DNA from: Kiritimatiellales bacterium
Lineage (GTDB): Bacteria > Verrucomicrobiota > Kiritimatiellia > Kiritimatiellales > Pontiellaceae
Direction of reading: 5' to 3'
Assembly (NCBI GenBank): GCA_003246265.1
Contig: QKAU01000002.1
Location: forward strand, 62,001 to 126,000
Length of the DNA stretch: 64,000 nt
How positions within the stretch are numbered: position 1 is the stretch's first letter; each line of letters starts with the position of its first letter. The translations under genes were made by a program, and so were the position numbers. This document shows, in pieces, positions 16,768 through 26,992 of this stretch. The notes under the pieces are model-generated. The model saw only the letters and a list, made by a program, of their open reading frames with translations. It searched no databases and was not told the DNA's origin.

Positions 16768-18219
16768 AGTGAGTCTTTCTTCCAGATGGTGGCCGAAGCG
16801 GCGTTCAGCAATCCGTTCGGGGCGCGGCGCGTGGAGGCGGATCGCCGGATCGTTGGTGCATCGGCCGATGCCGGATGGCACGACATGCTCGCGCCGCTGT
16901 TGTCCGAACTGGCTCGGCACCTGGATGAGCTTGGGGTGGGCGGCCGCATCAAGGTGAGGCCGGAGGGGAGCGAGCAGGAGCGCGCTGTTGCGGTCGGTGT
17001 CCTGTTCCATGTCTTCCACCAGTACATGGAGCATTTCGATCGCCTTATCGAGCAGCAGATCGAGGAGGGCGACGAGCCCTGCCCGGCACCGTTCGCCATG
17101 GAGTGCACGCAGGCGCTTTGCCGCTATGGATACGGCCGCGCCGATGCGCTGCGCTATGTCGGCATGTTCTACCAGATACGCCGGGCCTACTTTTTCATAT
17201 CGAGGACCCTGGTGGGCGCAAGTCCATGCATGAGGAATTTCAGGGCGCGGCTTTGGGACAACATCTTTACCCACGACATCGCATGGTACGAGCGATGCCT
17301 CTGGAACCGGATGGAGGATTTCTCGACCTTGCTCCTCGGCGAAACCGGTACGGGGAAGGGCGCGGCGGCGGCAGCTGTCGGGCGCTCGGGCTTCATTCCG
17401 TACAATCCGAACACCTGGAAATTCGCCGAGAGTTTCACCAGCGCGTTTGTCAGCATCAACCTCTCCCAGTATCCGGAAACCCTGATCGAGTCGGAGCTCT
17501 TTGGCCATCGAAAAGGCGCCTTTACCGGGGCGATCGAGCAGCATGACGGCGTCTTCGCCCGTTGCAGCCCGTACGGCGCGATCTTTCTCGACGAGATCGG
17601 GGACGTTGGCATCCCCGTCCAGATCAAGCTGTTGCAGGTGCTGCAGGAACGCACCTTCACTCCGGTCGGCAGTCACGAAAAACTGCGATTCAAAGGGAGG
17701 GTCATCGCGGCCACGAACAGATCGCTGGATCAACTCCGGCGGGCAGGCTCCTTTCGCGACGACTTCTACTACCGACTCTGCTCGGACCTCATCACGGTTC
17801 CTTCGCTGCGCCAGCGGCTCAGGGAGGATCCGGCCGAGCTGGAGGCCCTGACGGAGCACATCATGCAGCGCATCTGCGGGCAGGGCCTTGGCCTGCCAGT
17901 TTACGAAATACTCAAGCGGAACATCGGCAGGAACTATGCATGGCCGGGCAACGTGCGCGAACTCGAACAGGCGATCCGCCGCATCATGCTCACCGGAACC
18001 TATGGCGGGGATCGCTCTGCGGCATCTGCCCCGGAGGGGGATGTCGGCGACGCCATGCAGGCCGGGCAGCTGAGCGCGAAGGATCTTGTGGCCCGCTACT
18101 GCCGGGATCTCCATGACCGCTTCGGAAACTATGGCGAAGTGGCGCGCCGCACCGGTCTGGACTGGCGCACCGTGAAGAAGTATGTTTCGGAGCAGCATGC
18201 GCAGGAAGAGAAGAGATAG
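16753..18219 (+). CDS. Sigma-54-dependent transcriptional activator with uncharacterised sensor domain
   Basis: 488-residue bacterial enhancer-binding protein. Residues 1-170 form an alpha-helical, Cys/His-containing N-terminal domain that I do not recognise; it is not an obvious receiver, PAS or GAF domain. The AAA+ domain has Walker A GETGTGKG (196-203), the sigma-54-contact loop GAFTGA (255-260), Walker B FLDEIGD (278-284) and an RDDFYYRL sensor region. The C-terminus is a Fis-type helix-turn-helix (NYGEVARRTGLDWRTVKKYV). ATG 16753 and ATG 16765 are both possible starts; neither has a Shine-Dalgarno. It is divergent from the LplT-Aas operon and presumably activates its sigma-54 promoter. 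Its 3' end overlaps the nuclease gene by 23 bp. Confidence 0.93.
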   Translation: MHICMSESFFQMVAEAAFSNPFGARRVEADRRIVGASADAGWHDMLAPLLSELARHLDELGVGGRIKVRPEGSEQERAVAVGVLFHVFHQYMEHFDRLIEQQIEEGDEPCPAPFAMECTQALCRYGYGRADALRYVGMFYQIRRAYFFISRTLVGASPCMRNFRARLWDNIFTHDIAWYERCLWNRMEDFSTLLLGETGTGKGAAAAAVGRSGFIPYNPNTWKFAESFTSAFVSINLSQYPETLIESELFGHRKGAFTGAIEQHDGVFARCSPYGAIFLDEIGDVGIPVQIKLLQVLQERTFTPVGSHEKLRFKGRVIAATNRSLDQLRRAGSFRDDFYYRLCSDLITVPSLRQRLREDPAELEALTEHIMQRICGQGLGLPVYEILKRNIGRNYAWPGNVRELEQAIRRIMLTGTYGGDRSAASAPEGDVGDAMQAGQLSAKDLVARYCRDLHDRFGNYGEVARRTGLDWRTVKKYVSEQHAQEEKR

Positions 18220-19189
18220 TGAACCTTGGCGGGTGCGGTGGACATGGCTGTTCCTCCCCGTGTTGTACGGTGGCCTTTCCATGGCCTACCATGGGTTGCC
18301 GTGGCCCGTGCGCCGGCCCGTGCACAACCATGCCGCGTGGCTGGACGATGCGCTGCGGCGCAGTGGATACCAGCTCTTCCTTGTGTGGGACGAACTGGGC
18401 GTAGGGCGTGATTGTTCGGTCCCGATCGACTGTTCTTTCGGCGATGGGCGCACCTACGCGGGATTGCCCTCCCAGGGCTTCAGGCTCGCCGGTCGAGCGG
18501 AGGTGCTGGAGAACCACGGTTTCACGGTAGGCTACAGCGAGCACCAGCGCAACCCGCTATGGGTGGCCTACCGGGTGTACGATGTCTCCAGCTTACAACA
18601 TGCCCCACGCCCGTCCCGTTTCAAGGTCGATGCGCGCACACGGTCGCAGGTGCGTCACGACGACTATACGGGCTCCGGCTACGACCGGGGGCACATGGCG
18701 CCGAATTTCGCCATGGCCACCCGCTACGGCGCGGCAGGACAGGCAGACTCCTTCCTGATGAGCAACGTGGTTCCCCAACCACCGGGCCTGAACCGCCATC
18801 TCTGGAAAGATCTGGAGATGCGCGTGGCCCTGCGCTACGGACGCTACTTCAAGGAGGTGTGGGTGATCACTGGCCCGGTCTTTACCAGTCCGGTCCGCCG
18901 GCTCGATTCGGGGGTTGCGATCCCGTCGGCCTACTACAAGATCGTGGTGGATGAAGCCGACGGCGGGTTGCGGGCCATGGCATTTCTGGTCGACGCCGAT
19001 TGCCCGCCGTTTACACGCCCCCGGCAATGCCTGGCCAGTATCGACCGTGTCGAGGAGTTGACCGGGCTGGACTTCTTCCCCGACCTGCCCGAGGAGCTTC
19101 AGGTGGAACTGGAGTCGCATCCGGCCAGCCGCCTGTGGCCCTGGTGGTTTTCCGCCATCCGGTACGGATTGACGGGTTCGGGCCAGTAG
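18197..19189 (+). CDS. Membrane-anchored DNA/RNA non-specific endonuclease (NUC1 family)
   Basis: 330-residue protein. A basic N-terminus and one hydrophobic segment (WLFLPVLYGGLSMAYHGLP) suggest export or anchoring. The beta-beta-alpha-metal nuclease core follows, with the signature YDRGHMAPNF holding the catalytic His. Further family features are the SNVVPQPPGLNR stretch with the Mg-ligand Asn region and VWVITGPVF. ATG 18197 has CGGAG 6 bases upstream and overlaps the activator gene by 23 bp; ATG 18182 is also possible. Co-transcription with a sigma-54 activator is unusual for this family. A role in extracellular nucleic acid breakdown is plausible but not proven. Confidence 0.88.
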   Translation: MRRKRRDSEPWRVRWTWLFLPVLYGGLSMAYHGLPWPVRRPVHNHAAWLDDALRRSGYQLFLVWDELGVGRDCSVPIDCSFGDGRTYAGLPSQGFRLAGRAEVLENHGFTVGYSEHQRNPLWVAYRVYDVSSLQHAPRPSRFKVDARTRSQVRHDDYTGSGYDRGHMAPNFAMATRYGAAGQADSFLMSNVVPQPPGLNRHLWKDLEMRVALRYGRYFKEVWVITGPVFTSPVRRLDSGVAIPSAYYKIVVDEADGGLRAMAFLVDADCPPFTRPRQCLASIDRVEELTGLDFFPDLPEELQVELESHPASRLWPWWFSAIRYGLTGSGQ

Positions 19190-19197
19190 CAGAAAGC

Positions 19198-19222
19198 AAA
19201 AAAGCCCGCCGAGGCGGGCTTT
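19198..19222 (-). terminator. Rho-independent terminator for rpsB-tsf
   Basis: AAAGCCCGCC-GA-GGCGGGCTTT forms a strong hairpin. Read on the minus strand, the stem is followed by six T, placing it 25 bp after the tsf stop. It also lies 9 bp after the nuclease stop and could act in both directions. Confidence 0.9.
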
Positions 19223-19246
19223 CATGGTCCAAGGCGGGCGCGCGGT

Positions 19247-20110
19247 CTATAGGCCGCCCAGCTGAAAGCGGACATAGCGCCGGATCATCAGCGTGTCGCC
19301 CATCTCCTTGCCCTTGGCCGCGACGAGGTCGCGTACCGGCACCTTGTCATCCTTCACGAAGCCCTGTTCCACGAAGCAGATCTGGGAGAAGAACTTGTTC
19401 ACCTTGCCGATCAGGATCTTCTCGATCATTTCGGCGGGGCGGGTCTTCCCCTTTTCCTCGTCTTCGGCCTTCATCTGGTTGCGGTAGATCTCCTTTTCCG
19501 ATTCGACCACACTGGCCGGAACCTCTTCGCGCCCGAGGTACTGCGGCGCCGCGGCGGCGACGTGCAGGGTGAGGTCCTTGGCGAGTTCCTGGAAGAGCGG
19601 GCTTGCTGCCGATTCGGCCTTTTCGCAACCGAGTTCGAGCAGGACGCCGACCTTGCCACCCATGTGGATGTAGGAGGTGATCGCCCCGTTGCCTTCGACC
19701 GCCAGCTTGACGTTGCGGCGGAAGAGGATCTTTTCCCCGGTGGAAGCCATCTTGGCTTCAACCTTCTCCTTGACTCCTTCGGCCATGGCGCCGGTTTCGT
19801 AGTCCAGCGCTTCAAGGCGCAACTCTTCCACAAAGGCCTGGAAGTCCTCGTTGCGGGTGACGAAGTCGGTTTCACAGTTGACTTCGATCATGGCCGCACT
19901 CTTGCCGTCTGCGGCCACGTTCGCCACTACCATGCCCTCGTTGGCCTCCTTGCTAGCACGCTTGGCGGCCACGGCAGCCCCCTTCTCGCGCAGGATCTTG
20001 ATGGCGGCCTCGAAGTCGCCGCCCGTCTGCTCCAGGGCCTTCTTGCAGTCCGCAATGCCCAGGCTGGTGGCGTCGCGAAGCTCCTTGATCATGCTTGTCG
20101 TAATAGCCAT
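19247..20110 (-). CDS. tsf: Translation elongation factor Ts
   Basis: Guanine-nucleotide exchange factor for EF-Tu. The 287-residue protein opens with the UBA-like domain typical of EF-Ts (IKELRDATSLGIADCKKALEQTGGD). The EF-Tu-binding segment EVNCETDFV follows, and a later IAAAAP-like region appears as HVAAAAPQYL with the C-terminal coiled insertion. ATG 20110 has AAGGAG 9 bases upstream. It is the second gene of the conserved rpsB-tsf operon, 17 bp after rpsB. Confidence 0.97.
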   Translation of the reverse strand: MAITTSMIKELRDATSLGIADCKKALEQTGGDFEAAIKILREKGAAVAAKRASKEANEGMVVANVAADGKSAAMIEVNCETDFVTRNEDFQAFVEELRLEALDYETGAMAEGVKEKVEAKMASTGEKILFRRNVKLAVEGNGAITSYIHMGGKVGVLLELGCEKAESAASPLFQELAKDLTLHVAAAAPQYLGREEVPASVVESEKEIYRNQMKAEDEEKGKTRPAEMIEKILIGKVNKFFSQICFVEQGFVKDDKVPVRDLVAAKGKEMGDTLMIRRYVRFQLGGL

Positions 20111-20127
20111 GTGTTGAAGTCTCCTTT

Positions 20128-21144
20128 TTAGGCTTCGGTTTTCTCTTCGCCGGCGGCTTCGGGGGCAGGGGCCTCTTCCGCGGCGGGCGCTTCAGCGGCG
20201 ACGGGTTCGGCAGGCGCCTCGACTTCGGCCTTGGGGACTTCGGCAACGGCTTCCGCCTTGGCCGCCTCGGCCTTCTTCTCGTCGGCCTTCTGCTTCTGCT
20301 CCTTGATCTTCTTCAGCACCTCTTCGCGCTTCTTCTTCTCTTCGGCTTCCTTCTTCTTCCGTTCCTCACGGGCCACCTTCGCGCGCTCGCGCTCCTCGGC
20401 TTCGGCCTTCTCCCGCGCATCGCGTTCGGCCTTGGCCTTGGCGGCGTATTCGGCGTCGGCACCCTTGATCACTTCGCCAAGTACGTCGCAGATGAGGCCG
20501 ATGGAGCGAAGGGAGTCGTCGTTGCCGGGAATCGGGTACTCCACGAGGTCGGGGTCGGCATTGGTGTCGACGAGCGCAACCACCGGGATATTGAGCCGCT
20601 GTGCTTCGGCCAGGGCCAGCCGCTCGCGCTTCAGGTCGACGACGAAGAGCGCGCCCGGCTTGCGTTCGAGATCGGCGATGCCGGACAGGTTGCGCTGCAG
20701 CTTGCTGAGTTCGCGGCGCAGGACTGAAACCTCCTTCTTGGGAAGCTTTTCCATGCTGCCGTCCTTTTCCATCTTCTGCAGTTCGCGCATGCGCGCAACG
20801 GAGGAGCGGATCGTCTTGCTGTTGGTCAGCATGCCGCCGAGCCAGCGATGGATGACGTAGGGCTGGTTGGTGGCTTCGGCCGTCTGCCTGAAGATGTCGG
20901 AAGCCTGCTTCTTGGTGCCGACGAAAAGCACCTTTTCACCGCGCAGGACCACGTCGTTGAGGAAGCTCTTGGCCAGTTCCAGCTGCGACAGGGTCTTGTT
21001 GAGGTCGATGATGTAGATCCCGTTCTTCACGCCGTGGATGAAGCGCTTCATCTTGGGATTCCACCGCTTGGTCTGATGACCAAAGTGCAGGCCTGCGTCG
21101 AGCAGGTCCTGGATAGATACCGTCTTCGTAAATGACTCGGTCAT
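20128..21144 (-). CDS. rpsB: 30S ribosomal protein S2 with long charged C-terminal tail
   Basis: Small-subunit ribosomal protein. The first 235 residues are a normal S2 (LLDAGLHFGHQTKRWNPKMK at the N-terminus, LFVGTKKQA, HRWLGGMLTN, and VALVDTNADPDLVEYPIPGNDD). The remaining hundred or so residues form a low-complexity extension: first a Lys/Glu/Arg-rich probable coiled coil, then an Ala/Pro/Glu-rich tail. E. coli S2 is about 240 residues, so the extension is extra. The start at 21144 has AGGAG 8 bases upstream. The 5' leader of about 100 bases carries a small hairpin (21162-21178). Confidence 0.96.
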   Translation of the reverse strand: MTESFTKTVSIQDLLDAGLHFGHQTKRWNPKMKRFIHGVKNGIYIIDLNKTLSQLELAKSFLNDVVLRGEKVLFVGTKKQASDIFRQTAEATNQPYVIHRWLGGMLTNSKTIRSSVARMRELQKMEKDGSMEKLPKKEVSVLRRELSKLQRNLSGIADLERKPGALFVVDLKRERLALAEAQRLNIPVVALVDTNADPDLVEYPIPGNDDSLRSIGLICDVLGEVIKGADAEYAAKAKAERDAREKAEAEERERAKVAREERKKKEAEEKKKREEVLKKIKEQKQKADEKKAEAAKAEAVAEVPKAEVEAPAEPVAAEAPAAEEAPAPEAAGEEKTEA

Positions 21145-21252
21145 TTATGCCTCTCCTATTGGTTTAACTTGCTTAAACAATCCGCTTTGACACACCACGA
21201 GGTCAGGTGGCCTTCGCTTCCGACCGGATCATCCGATCGATTAAAGGCGGGG

Positions 21253-21281
21253 AATATACGGATGGCACCGGGGTGGGGCAA
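21253..21281 (-). promoter_or_regulatory. Promoter of rpsB-tsf
   Basis: On the minus strand, TTGCCC (21276-21281) and TATATT (21253-21258) are separated by the ideal 17 bp, matching 4/6 and 5/6 of consensus. The start site would be near 21246, giving a leader of about 100 bases. In the leader, GTTTAA-CTTGC-TTAAAC (21162-21178) can form a small hairpin just upstream of the ribosome site. The rest of the 306-bp gap between rpsB and coaE holds the coaE promoter and nothing else recognisable. Confidence 0.6.
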
Positions 21282-21348
21282 GTACCAATTGCCGCGGAAT
21301 TCGGGGATTTTCCTAGGCGCTGCGCTGCAGAATCTAGGCTGCGGGGGG

Positions 21349-21377
21349 TTGACAATGAGCGAGAATACGCCTAGAAA
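21349..21377 (+). promoter_or_regulatory. Candidate promoter of coaE-rho
   Basis: TTGACA (21349-21354, perfect) and TAGAAA (21372-21377, 4/6) are spaced 17 bp apart, with the predicted transcript starting about 65 bp before coaE. It is divergent from the rpsB promoter. Confidence 0.45.
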
Positions 21378-21450
21378 GCGTACCAGTTTCAGGGCGGAAC
21401 GGCTCCAATCCCCATGACTCCAAACCGGACACCTTGTGTCCTGCCATCCC

Positions 21451-22068
21451 ATGTCCAACCATGACTGCAAGGCAATTGTTATCGGCGTGACCGGCGGCAT
21501 TGCCTGCGGCAAATCGGAAGCGGGAAGGATCCTGGAGGAGATGGGGTTTGCGGTGTGCGATGCGGACCGCGTGGCTCACGACCTGATGCGGAAGGGGACT
21601 CCAACCTATTGGCAGGTCGTCGCGCATTTCGGCCCGCGCATCCTTGCGGATGACGGGGAGATCGCAAGGCCGGAACTGGCACGCATCGTCTTTGGCCAGC
21701 CGGAGGAGCGATCGGTCCTGGACCGACTGGTCCATCCCGCCGTGCGGCATGGATTGGAAAGCTGGATGGCCGAGCGGAAAAGCGAGGGCCTCGATGCGGC
21801 CGCGCAGGTGCCCCTGCTGTATGAGAGCGGCATGGAAACCCTTGGCTGGGATGCGATCCTGTGCGTGGTCGACGGCGAGGAGCGCGTGCTCGGGCGGCTG
21901 GCGCGGCGCGGGCTTGGTCGGGAAGACGCCCTCGAGCGCATCCGTGCGCAGATGCCGCTGCGGGAGAAGGCGGCCCGGGCCGATGTGGTCGTGCAAAACA
22001 ACGGTACCCTGGATGATTTCAAAGTGGCCATGCGGCAGGCCGTGGAATGTTGCCGAATGAAAGGTTGA
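21451..22068 (+). CDS. coaE: Dephospho-CoA kinase
   Basis: Catalyses the last step of coenzyme A synthesis, phosphorylating the ribose 3'-OH of dephospho-CoA. It is a P-loop kinase of about 205 residues with Walker [12 protein letters not shown] near the N-terminus, the [11 protein letters not shown] substrate motif, VHPAVR and VPLLYES, and an Arg-rich LID ([16 protein letters not shown]). ATG 21451 places the P-loop at the usual distance; an upstream GTG at 21436 is less likely. Neither has a strong ribosome site. The gene ends 2 bp before rho, so the two are probably co-transcribed. Confidence 0.93.
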   Translation: MSNHDCKAIVIGVTGGIACGKSEAGRILEEMGFAVCDADRVAHDLMRKGTPTYWQVVAHFGPRILADDGEIARPELARIVFGQPEERSVLDRLVHPAVRHGLESWMAERKSEGLDAAAQVPLLYESGMETLGWDAILCVVDGEERVLGRLARRGLGREDALERIRAQMPLREKAARADVVVQNNGTLDDFKVAMRQAVECCRMKG

Positions 22069-22070
22069 AC

Positions 22071-23669
<1,599 letters not shown>

Positions 23670-23693
23670 GGAATGCCTTGTCCATGTTCGGGA

Positions 23694-23719
23694 GGCGGCC
23701 GATGCAGGCCGCCTTTTTT
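23694..23719 (+). terminator. Rho-independent terminator after rho
   Basis: GGCGGCC-GATGCA-GGCCGCC, a perfect 7-bp GC stem, is followed directly by six T, 25 bp after the rho stop. Confidence 0.92.
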
Positions 23720-23771
23720 CTTGGATGGGCCCGGTGCCCCGGCTATGGTTTCCGTGTAGCGGGGAGGTTGC

Positions 23772-24779
23772 ATGATCCGTTCGGACAGCACCATCGATGC
23801 CGTCGTCCTGGCCGGCGACCGGCAAGCCAGCATCCAGGTCCGGGACGACAACAAGGCATTCCTTCTTCTCCGGGGAATGCCGCTCCTCGTCCACGTGCTC
23901 CGGGCATTGCGGGATGCGCGGTTCGTGGGTCGCATCGCGGTGGTCGGTCCGCGGGAGCGGATCGAAGGACTCCTGGCCGCGCAGGCAATCCCCGATGTCC
24001 AGGTGGTCGACCAGCGCGCCAACATGATCGAAAACTTCAAGGCCGGCTACGTGGCTGCGCTCGGCCTGGGGGAGGATGTGGACTTCGGGAGCCTGCGGGG
24101 TACCGCGCACGCGCAGACGCCGGTGCTGGTCGCGCCGTGCGACATCCCGCTCCTGGTGCCGGAAGAGGTCGACGAATTCATCCTGCGCTGCAATCTGCGC
24201 GAATACGACTACGCCATTGGCATTACCTCCGAACGAGTTCTTTCGCACTACCATCCGCGCGACGGGAAGCCGGGCATCCGAATGATCTACTTCCACGTCA
24301 AGGAAGACCTGATGCGCCACAACAACCTGCACATTGGCAAGCCGCTCACCTTCGAGCACCTCGACTACATCGAGAAGATGTACGAATGGCGCTACCAGAC
24401 GCGGCTGCCCAACATCCTGCGGATGCTCTTCTCCCTGCTCTTCGCGGGATGGCGGCTGGCCAAGGGACTACGCATATTCATCCTGATGCAGCTCTCCCTG
24501 TTCTACGACCGGCATGGACATCCGCGGCTGTCCGACCGCATCCGCTCGCTGGTGGGGTTCAACCGCTTGGCGGAAGGCATCGGCAACGCCATCGGTGCGC
24601 GCGTCCAGATCGTCTACACCCACTTCGGCGGCGCGGCCCTCGACGCCGACAACGAGCGCGACCTGGCCACGATCGAGCAGCGCTATGACGAGTGGATGGC
24701 GTTCCAGCGGGGACTGGCCGGGAAAGGCGGCAAAGGCGCCTCCGTACCGGCCGAAGGCGGGATGCCCGCCGAGGACTAG
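23772..24779 (+). CDS. MobA-like NTP transferase domain protein
   Basis: 335-residue protein with a nucleotidyltransferase (GT-A/MobA-like) fold. It has an N-terminal DAVVLAGDR loop, a lysine in DDNKAFLLL, IAVVGPRERIEG, and a metal-binding acidic motif in VAPCDIPLLVPEEVDEF. The glycine-rich loop is shorter than the classical LAGGxSxRMG, so the nucleotide and acceptor cannot be named. The C-terminal third contains a hydrophobic segment (LFSLLFAGWRLAKGLRIFILMQL) that may associate with the membrane. It lies downstream of the rho terminator. Its stop codon overlaps the stop of the convergent NfeD gene in the tetranucleotide CTAG. Confidence 0.75.
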   Translation: MIRSDSTIDAVVLAGDRQASIQVRDDNKAFLLLRGMPLLVHVLRALRDARFVGRIAVVGPRERIEGLLAAQAIPDVQVVDQRANMIENFKAGYVAALGLGEDVDFGSLRGTAHAQTPVLVAPCDIPLLVPEEVDEFILRCNLREYDYAIGITSERVLSHYHPRDGKPGIRMIYFHVKEDLMRHNNLHIGKPLTFEHLDYIEKMYEWRYQTRLPNILRMLFSLLFAGWRLAKGLRIFILMQLSLFYDRHGHPRLSDRIRSLVGFNRLAEGIGNAIGARVQIVYTHFGGAALDADNERDLATIEQRYDEWMAFQRGLAGKGGKGASVPAEGGMPAED

Positions 24780-26167
24780 CTCCGGACGATGTCCTCGACG
24801 ACGATGCGGTTGCCGTGCACCTCCACGATGCGTACCGGTGTCTGCCGTGCGATGTAGTCGCCATAGGTCACGACATCCAGCTTGCGGTCGCCGAAGTAGG
24901 CGGTGCCGCCCGGGCGAAGGTCGGAATGGGCGAAGCCTTCGAGGCCCACAAGTTCCTCCCTGGCGTCCTGCGCGGGCGAGACGGCGTGCAGCGTCAGGCT
25001 CTGGAAGGCCCTTGAATGGGGCAGGAAGCGGCCGGCCAGCGCCACGAGGACGATCGATCCCACGAAGGAGAGCACCACCTTCAGGAAGGGGATGGAGAGG
25101 GTTTCGGGCGAGAAGTCGATGGGCCGCCAGCCGCCGGGCATATGCTCGCTCATGGCACTGATGAAGGAGACGAAGATCAGCAGCAGGCCGCTGAACCCCA
25201 GCACGCCGAAGCCGGGCGTGACGAAGATCTCGATCGCCAGCAGCACCACGCCCGCCACGAACAGCAGGACATCCTCCATGCCGGCCAGTCCCGCGATGTG
25301 GTGTCCGAAGAAGAAGAGCAGCAGGCAGGCGATCCCGGTGATGCCGAATATGCCGAACCCCGGGGTCTTGAACTCCAGCCAAAGGCCTCCCAGCCCAAGG
25401 ATCATCAGGATCGGTGCGATCCCCGCGATCAACCGCGCCAGTTTCTCGGCGGCTGTAACCTTGAGCACCTTCTTGCGGGCATCCTTCAGTCCGATCTTCG
25501 CCAGAAGGGCATCGACATTCTCGACCGTTCCCTCCGAGAGCAGGGGTCGCTGTTCATCGCCGACCAGCTGGACCGCTTCTTCGTTGGTGAGGGTGAGCAG
25601 GCGTCCCTTGGGGCTGATTACCTTGCCGTTCACGCTGTATTCCATGTCGGCGCGGACCATCGCCTCGGCCAGTTCCTTGTCGTGGCCCCCCTGTTCCGCG
25701 GCGGCGCGAACCATGGCGGCCACGGCCGAGGTCATTTTCTCCTGCACCTCTTCCGGCAGCTCCTGAACGCCACCGACGGGTGACATCATCATGGGTGTGG
25801 CGGCCCCGATGACGCTTCCCGGCGCCATGTAGATATGTTGCGTGGCCAGTGCGATGATGGCGCCTGCCGAATAGGCGTCCTTTTCGACGAAGGTATAGGT
25901 GGGGATGTCGGCCTTCGTGATCACGGAGATGATCCCTTCCGCCGCGTTGACTGCACCTCCTGGCGTGTCCATTTCGAAGATGATGGCCTTGGCGTCGGCG
26001 CGGACCGCCTCGTCGACCCCGCGGCGCACGACGTAGAGCAGGGCGGGCTCGATCATCTTCCTGATCGGGATGACGTAGACCAGCGGGGGTTCGGCCGGGT
26101 TCTCCTGCGCGGCGGTGGCGAACGCCAGATGGCCGGCCAGCCACGTGAAAAGGAATCTCCGTACCAT
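24776..26167 (-). CDS. NfeD-type membrane serine protease (ClpP-like domain plus NfeD OB fold)
   Basis: 463-residue long-form NfeD. A signal sequence is followed by a ClpP/SppA-like periplasmic protease domain (FEMDTPGGAVNAAEGI; nucleophile Ser in DAYSAGAII; the probable general base Lys is further on). Four to five membrane segments span about residues 255-385, and a C-terminal OB-fold NfeD domain follows (ELVGLEGFAHSDLRPGG, VEVHGNRIVVED). In other bacteria such proteins partner with flotillin/SPFH proteins, which are not in the window. A role in membrane-protein quality control or lipid microdomains is inferred from the family. Confidence 0.88.
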   Translation of the reverse strand: MVRRFLFTWLAGHLAFATAAQENPAEPPLVYVIPIRKMIEPALLYVVRRGVDEAVRADAKAIIFEMDTPGGAVNAAEGIISVITKADIPTYTFVEKDAYSAGAIIALATQHIYMAPGSVIGAATPMMMSPVGGVQELPEEVQEKMTSAVAAMVRAAAEQGGHDKELAEAMVRADMEYSVNGKVISPKGRLLTLTNEEAVQLVGDEQRPLLSEGTVENVDALLAKIGLKDARKKVLKVTAAEKLARLIAGIAPILMILGLGGLWLEFKTPGFGIFGITGIACLLLFFFGHHIAGLAGMEDVLLFVAGVVLLAIEIFVTPGFGVLGFSGLLLIFVSFISAMSEHMPGGWRPIDFSPETLSIPFLKVVLSFVGSIVLVALAGRFLPHSRAFQSLTLHAVSPAQDAREELVGLEGFAHSDLRPGGTAYFGDRKLDVVTYGDYIARQTPVRIVEVHGNRIVVEDIVRS

Positions 26168-26291
26168 GCAACGCCCTCCCGATCGATATATCGGGATTTA
26201 ACCATCAATTGCGGGAAGCACACGAAAAATTGGCTACAATTTCTGGCAAGCTTTCGCTCGCTTGGTGTATTCCGTATGGGCGAGGAACGGA

Positions 26292-26990
26292 ATGAGCGAG
26301 TTGACGGGCAGGCGGGCGTTGGTTACAGGGGGCGCGGTGCGCATCGGCCGGGCGATTGTCGAGGCGCTGCAGGCGGCCGGCGTCGAGGTGGTGGTACACT
26401 ACCTCGCATCCAGGCAGGAGGCCCTTTCGCTATCGCCCTTCACGGTGCAGGCCGACCTGGGGAACCCGGCGGAGTGCGCCCGCCTTGTCGGCGAGGCGGG
26501 CCCCGTGGACTTCCTGGTGAACAACGCCTCCATCTTCACCAAGGATGCGCTGCCGGTCGCCACGCCGGAACGGGTGCTGCGCGAATTCCAGGTCAACCTC
26601 TTCGCTCCGCTGGAATTGATCCGGCAGTTTGCCGCGCAGGCCCGCGGAGGGGCCGTCGTCAACCTCCTGGACCGGCGCATCCGCGCCCACGACACAACCT
26701 GTGCGCCGTATTCGATTGCCAAGAAGGGCCTGGAGGAATTGACCCGGTTGGCGGCCATCCAATATGCACCCGGCGTCCGGGTGAATGCCGTAGCCCCGGG
26801 ACCGGTCCTGCCGCCGCCCGGCAGAGGGGCGGCGGGCTTCCGGGAGCTGGCCGGGCGGATACCGCTCGACCGCTTGCCGACACCGGAACAGATCGCGGAG
26901 GCCGTCCTCTTCCTGTTGCGGGCGGAGGCGATCACGGGGCAGGTCGTCTACGTGGACGGTGGCCAGCACATGCTGGGGAATGGAGTTTGA
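26292..26990 (+). CDS. Short-chain dehydrogenase, pteridine reductase (FolM/PTR1)-like
   Basis: 232-residue SDR with the NADP-binding start RRALVTGGAVRIGRA; the Arg after TGG is typical of pteridine reductases. NNASIF is the adenine-ring motif and YSIAK the catalytic Tyr/Lys. In place of the usual catalytic Ser there is Asp in NLLDRR, as in PTR1-type pteridine reductases. It ends 2 bp before folB, so reduction of a dihydropterin or dihydrofolate is the best guess. ATG 26292 follows GAGGAACGG. It could supply dihydrofolate reductase activity; no folA is seen nearby. Confidence 0.8.
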   Translation: MSELTGRRALVTGGAVRIGRAIVEALQAAGVEVVVHYLASRQEALSLSPFTVQADLGNPAECARLVGEAGPVDFLVNNASIFTKDALPVATPERVLREFQVNLFAPLELIRQFAAQARGGAVVNLLDRRIRAHDTTCAPYSIAKKGLEELTRLAAIQYAPGVRVNAVAPGPVLPPPGRGAAGFRELAGRIPLDRLPTPEQIAEAVLFLLRAEAITGQVVYVDGGQHMLGNGV

Positions 26991-26992
26991 GA

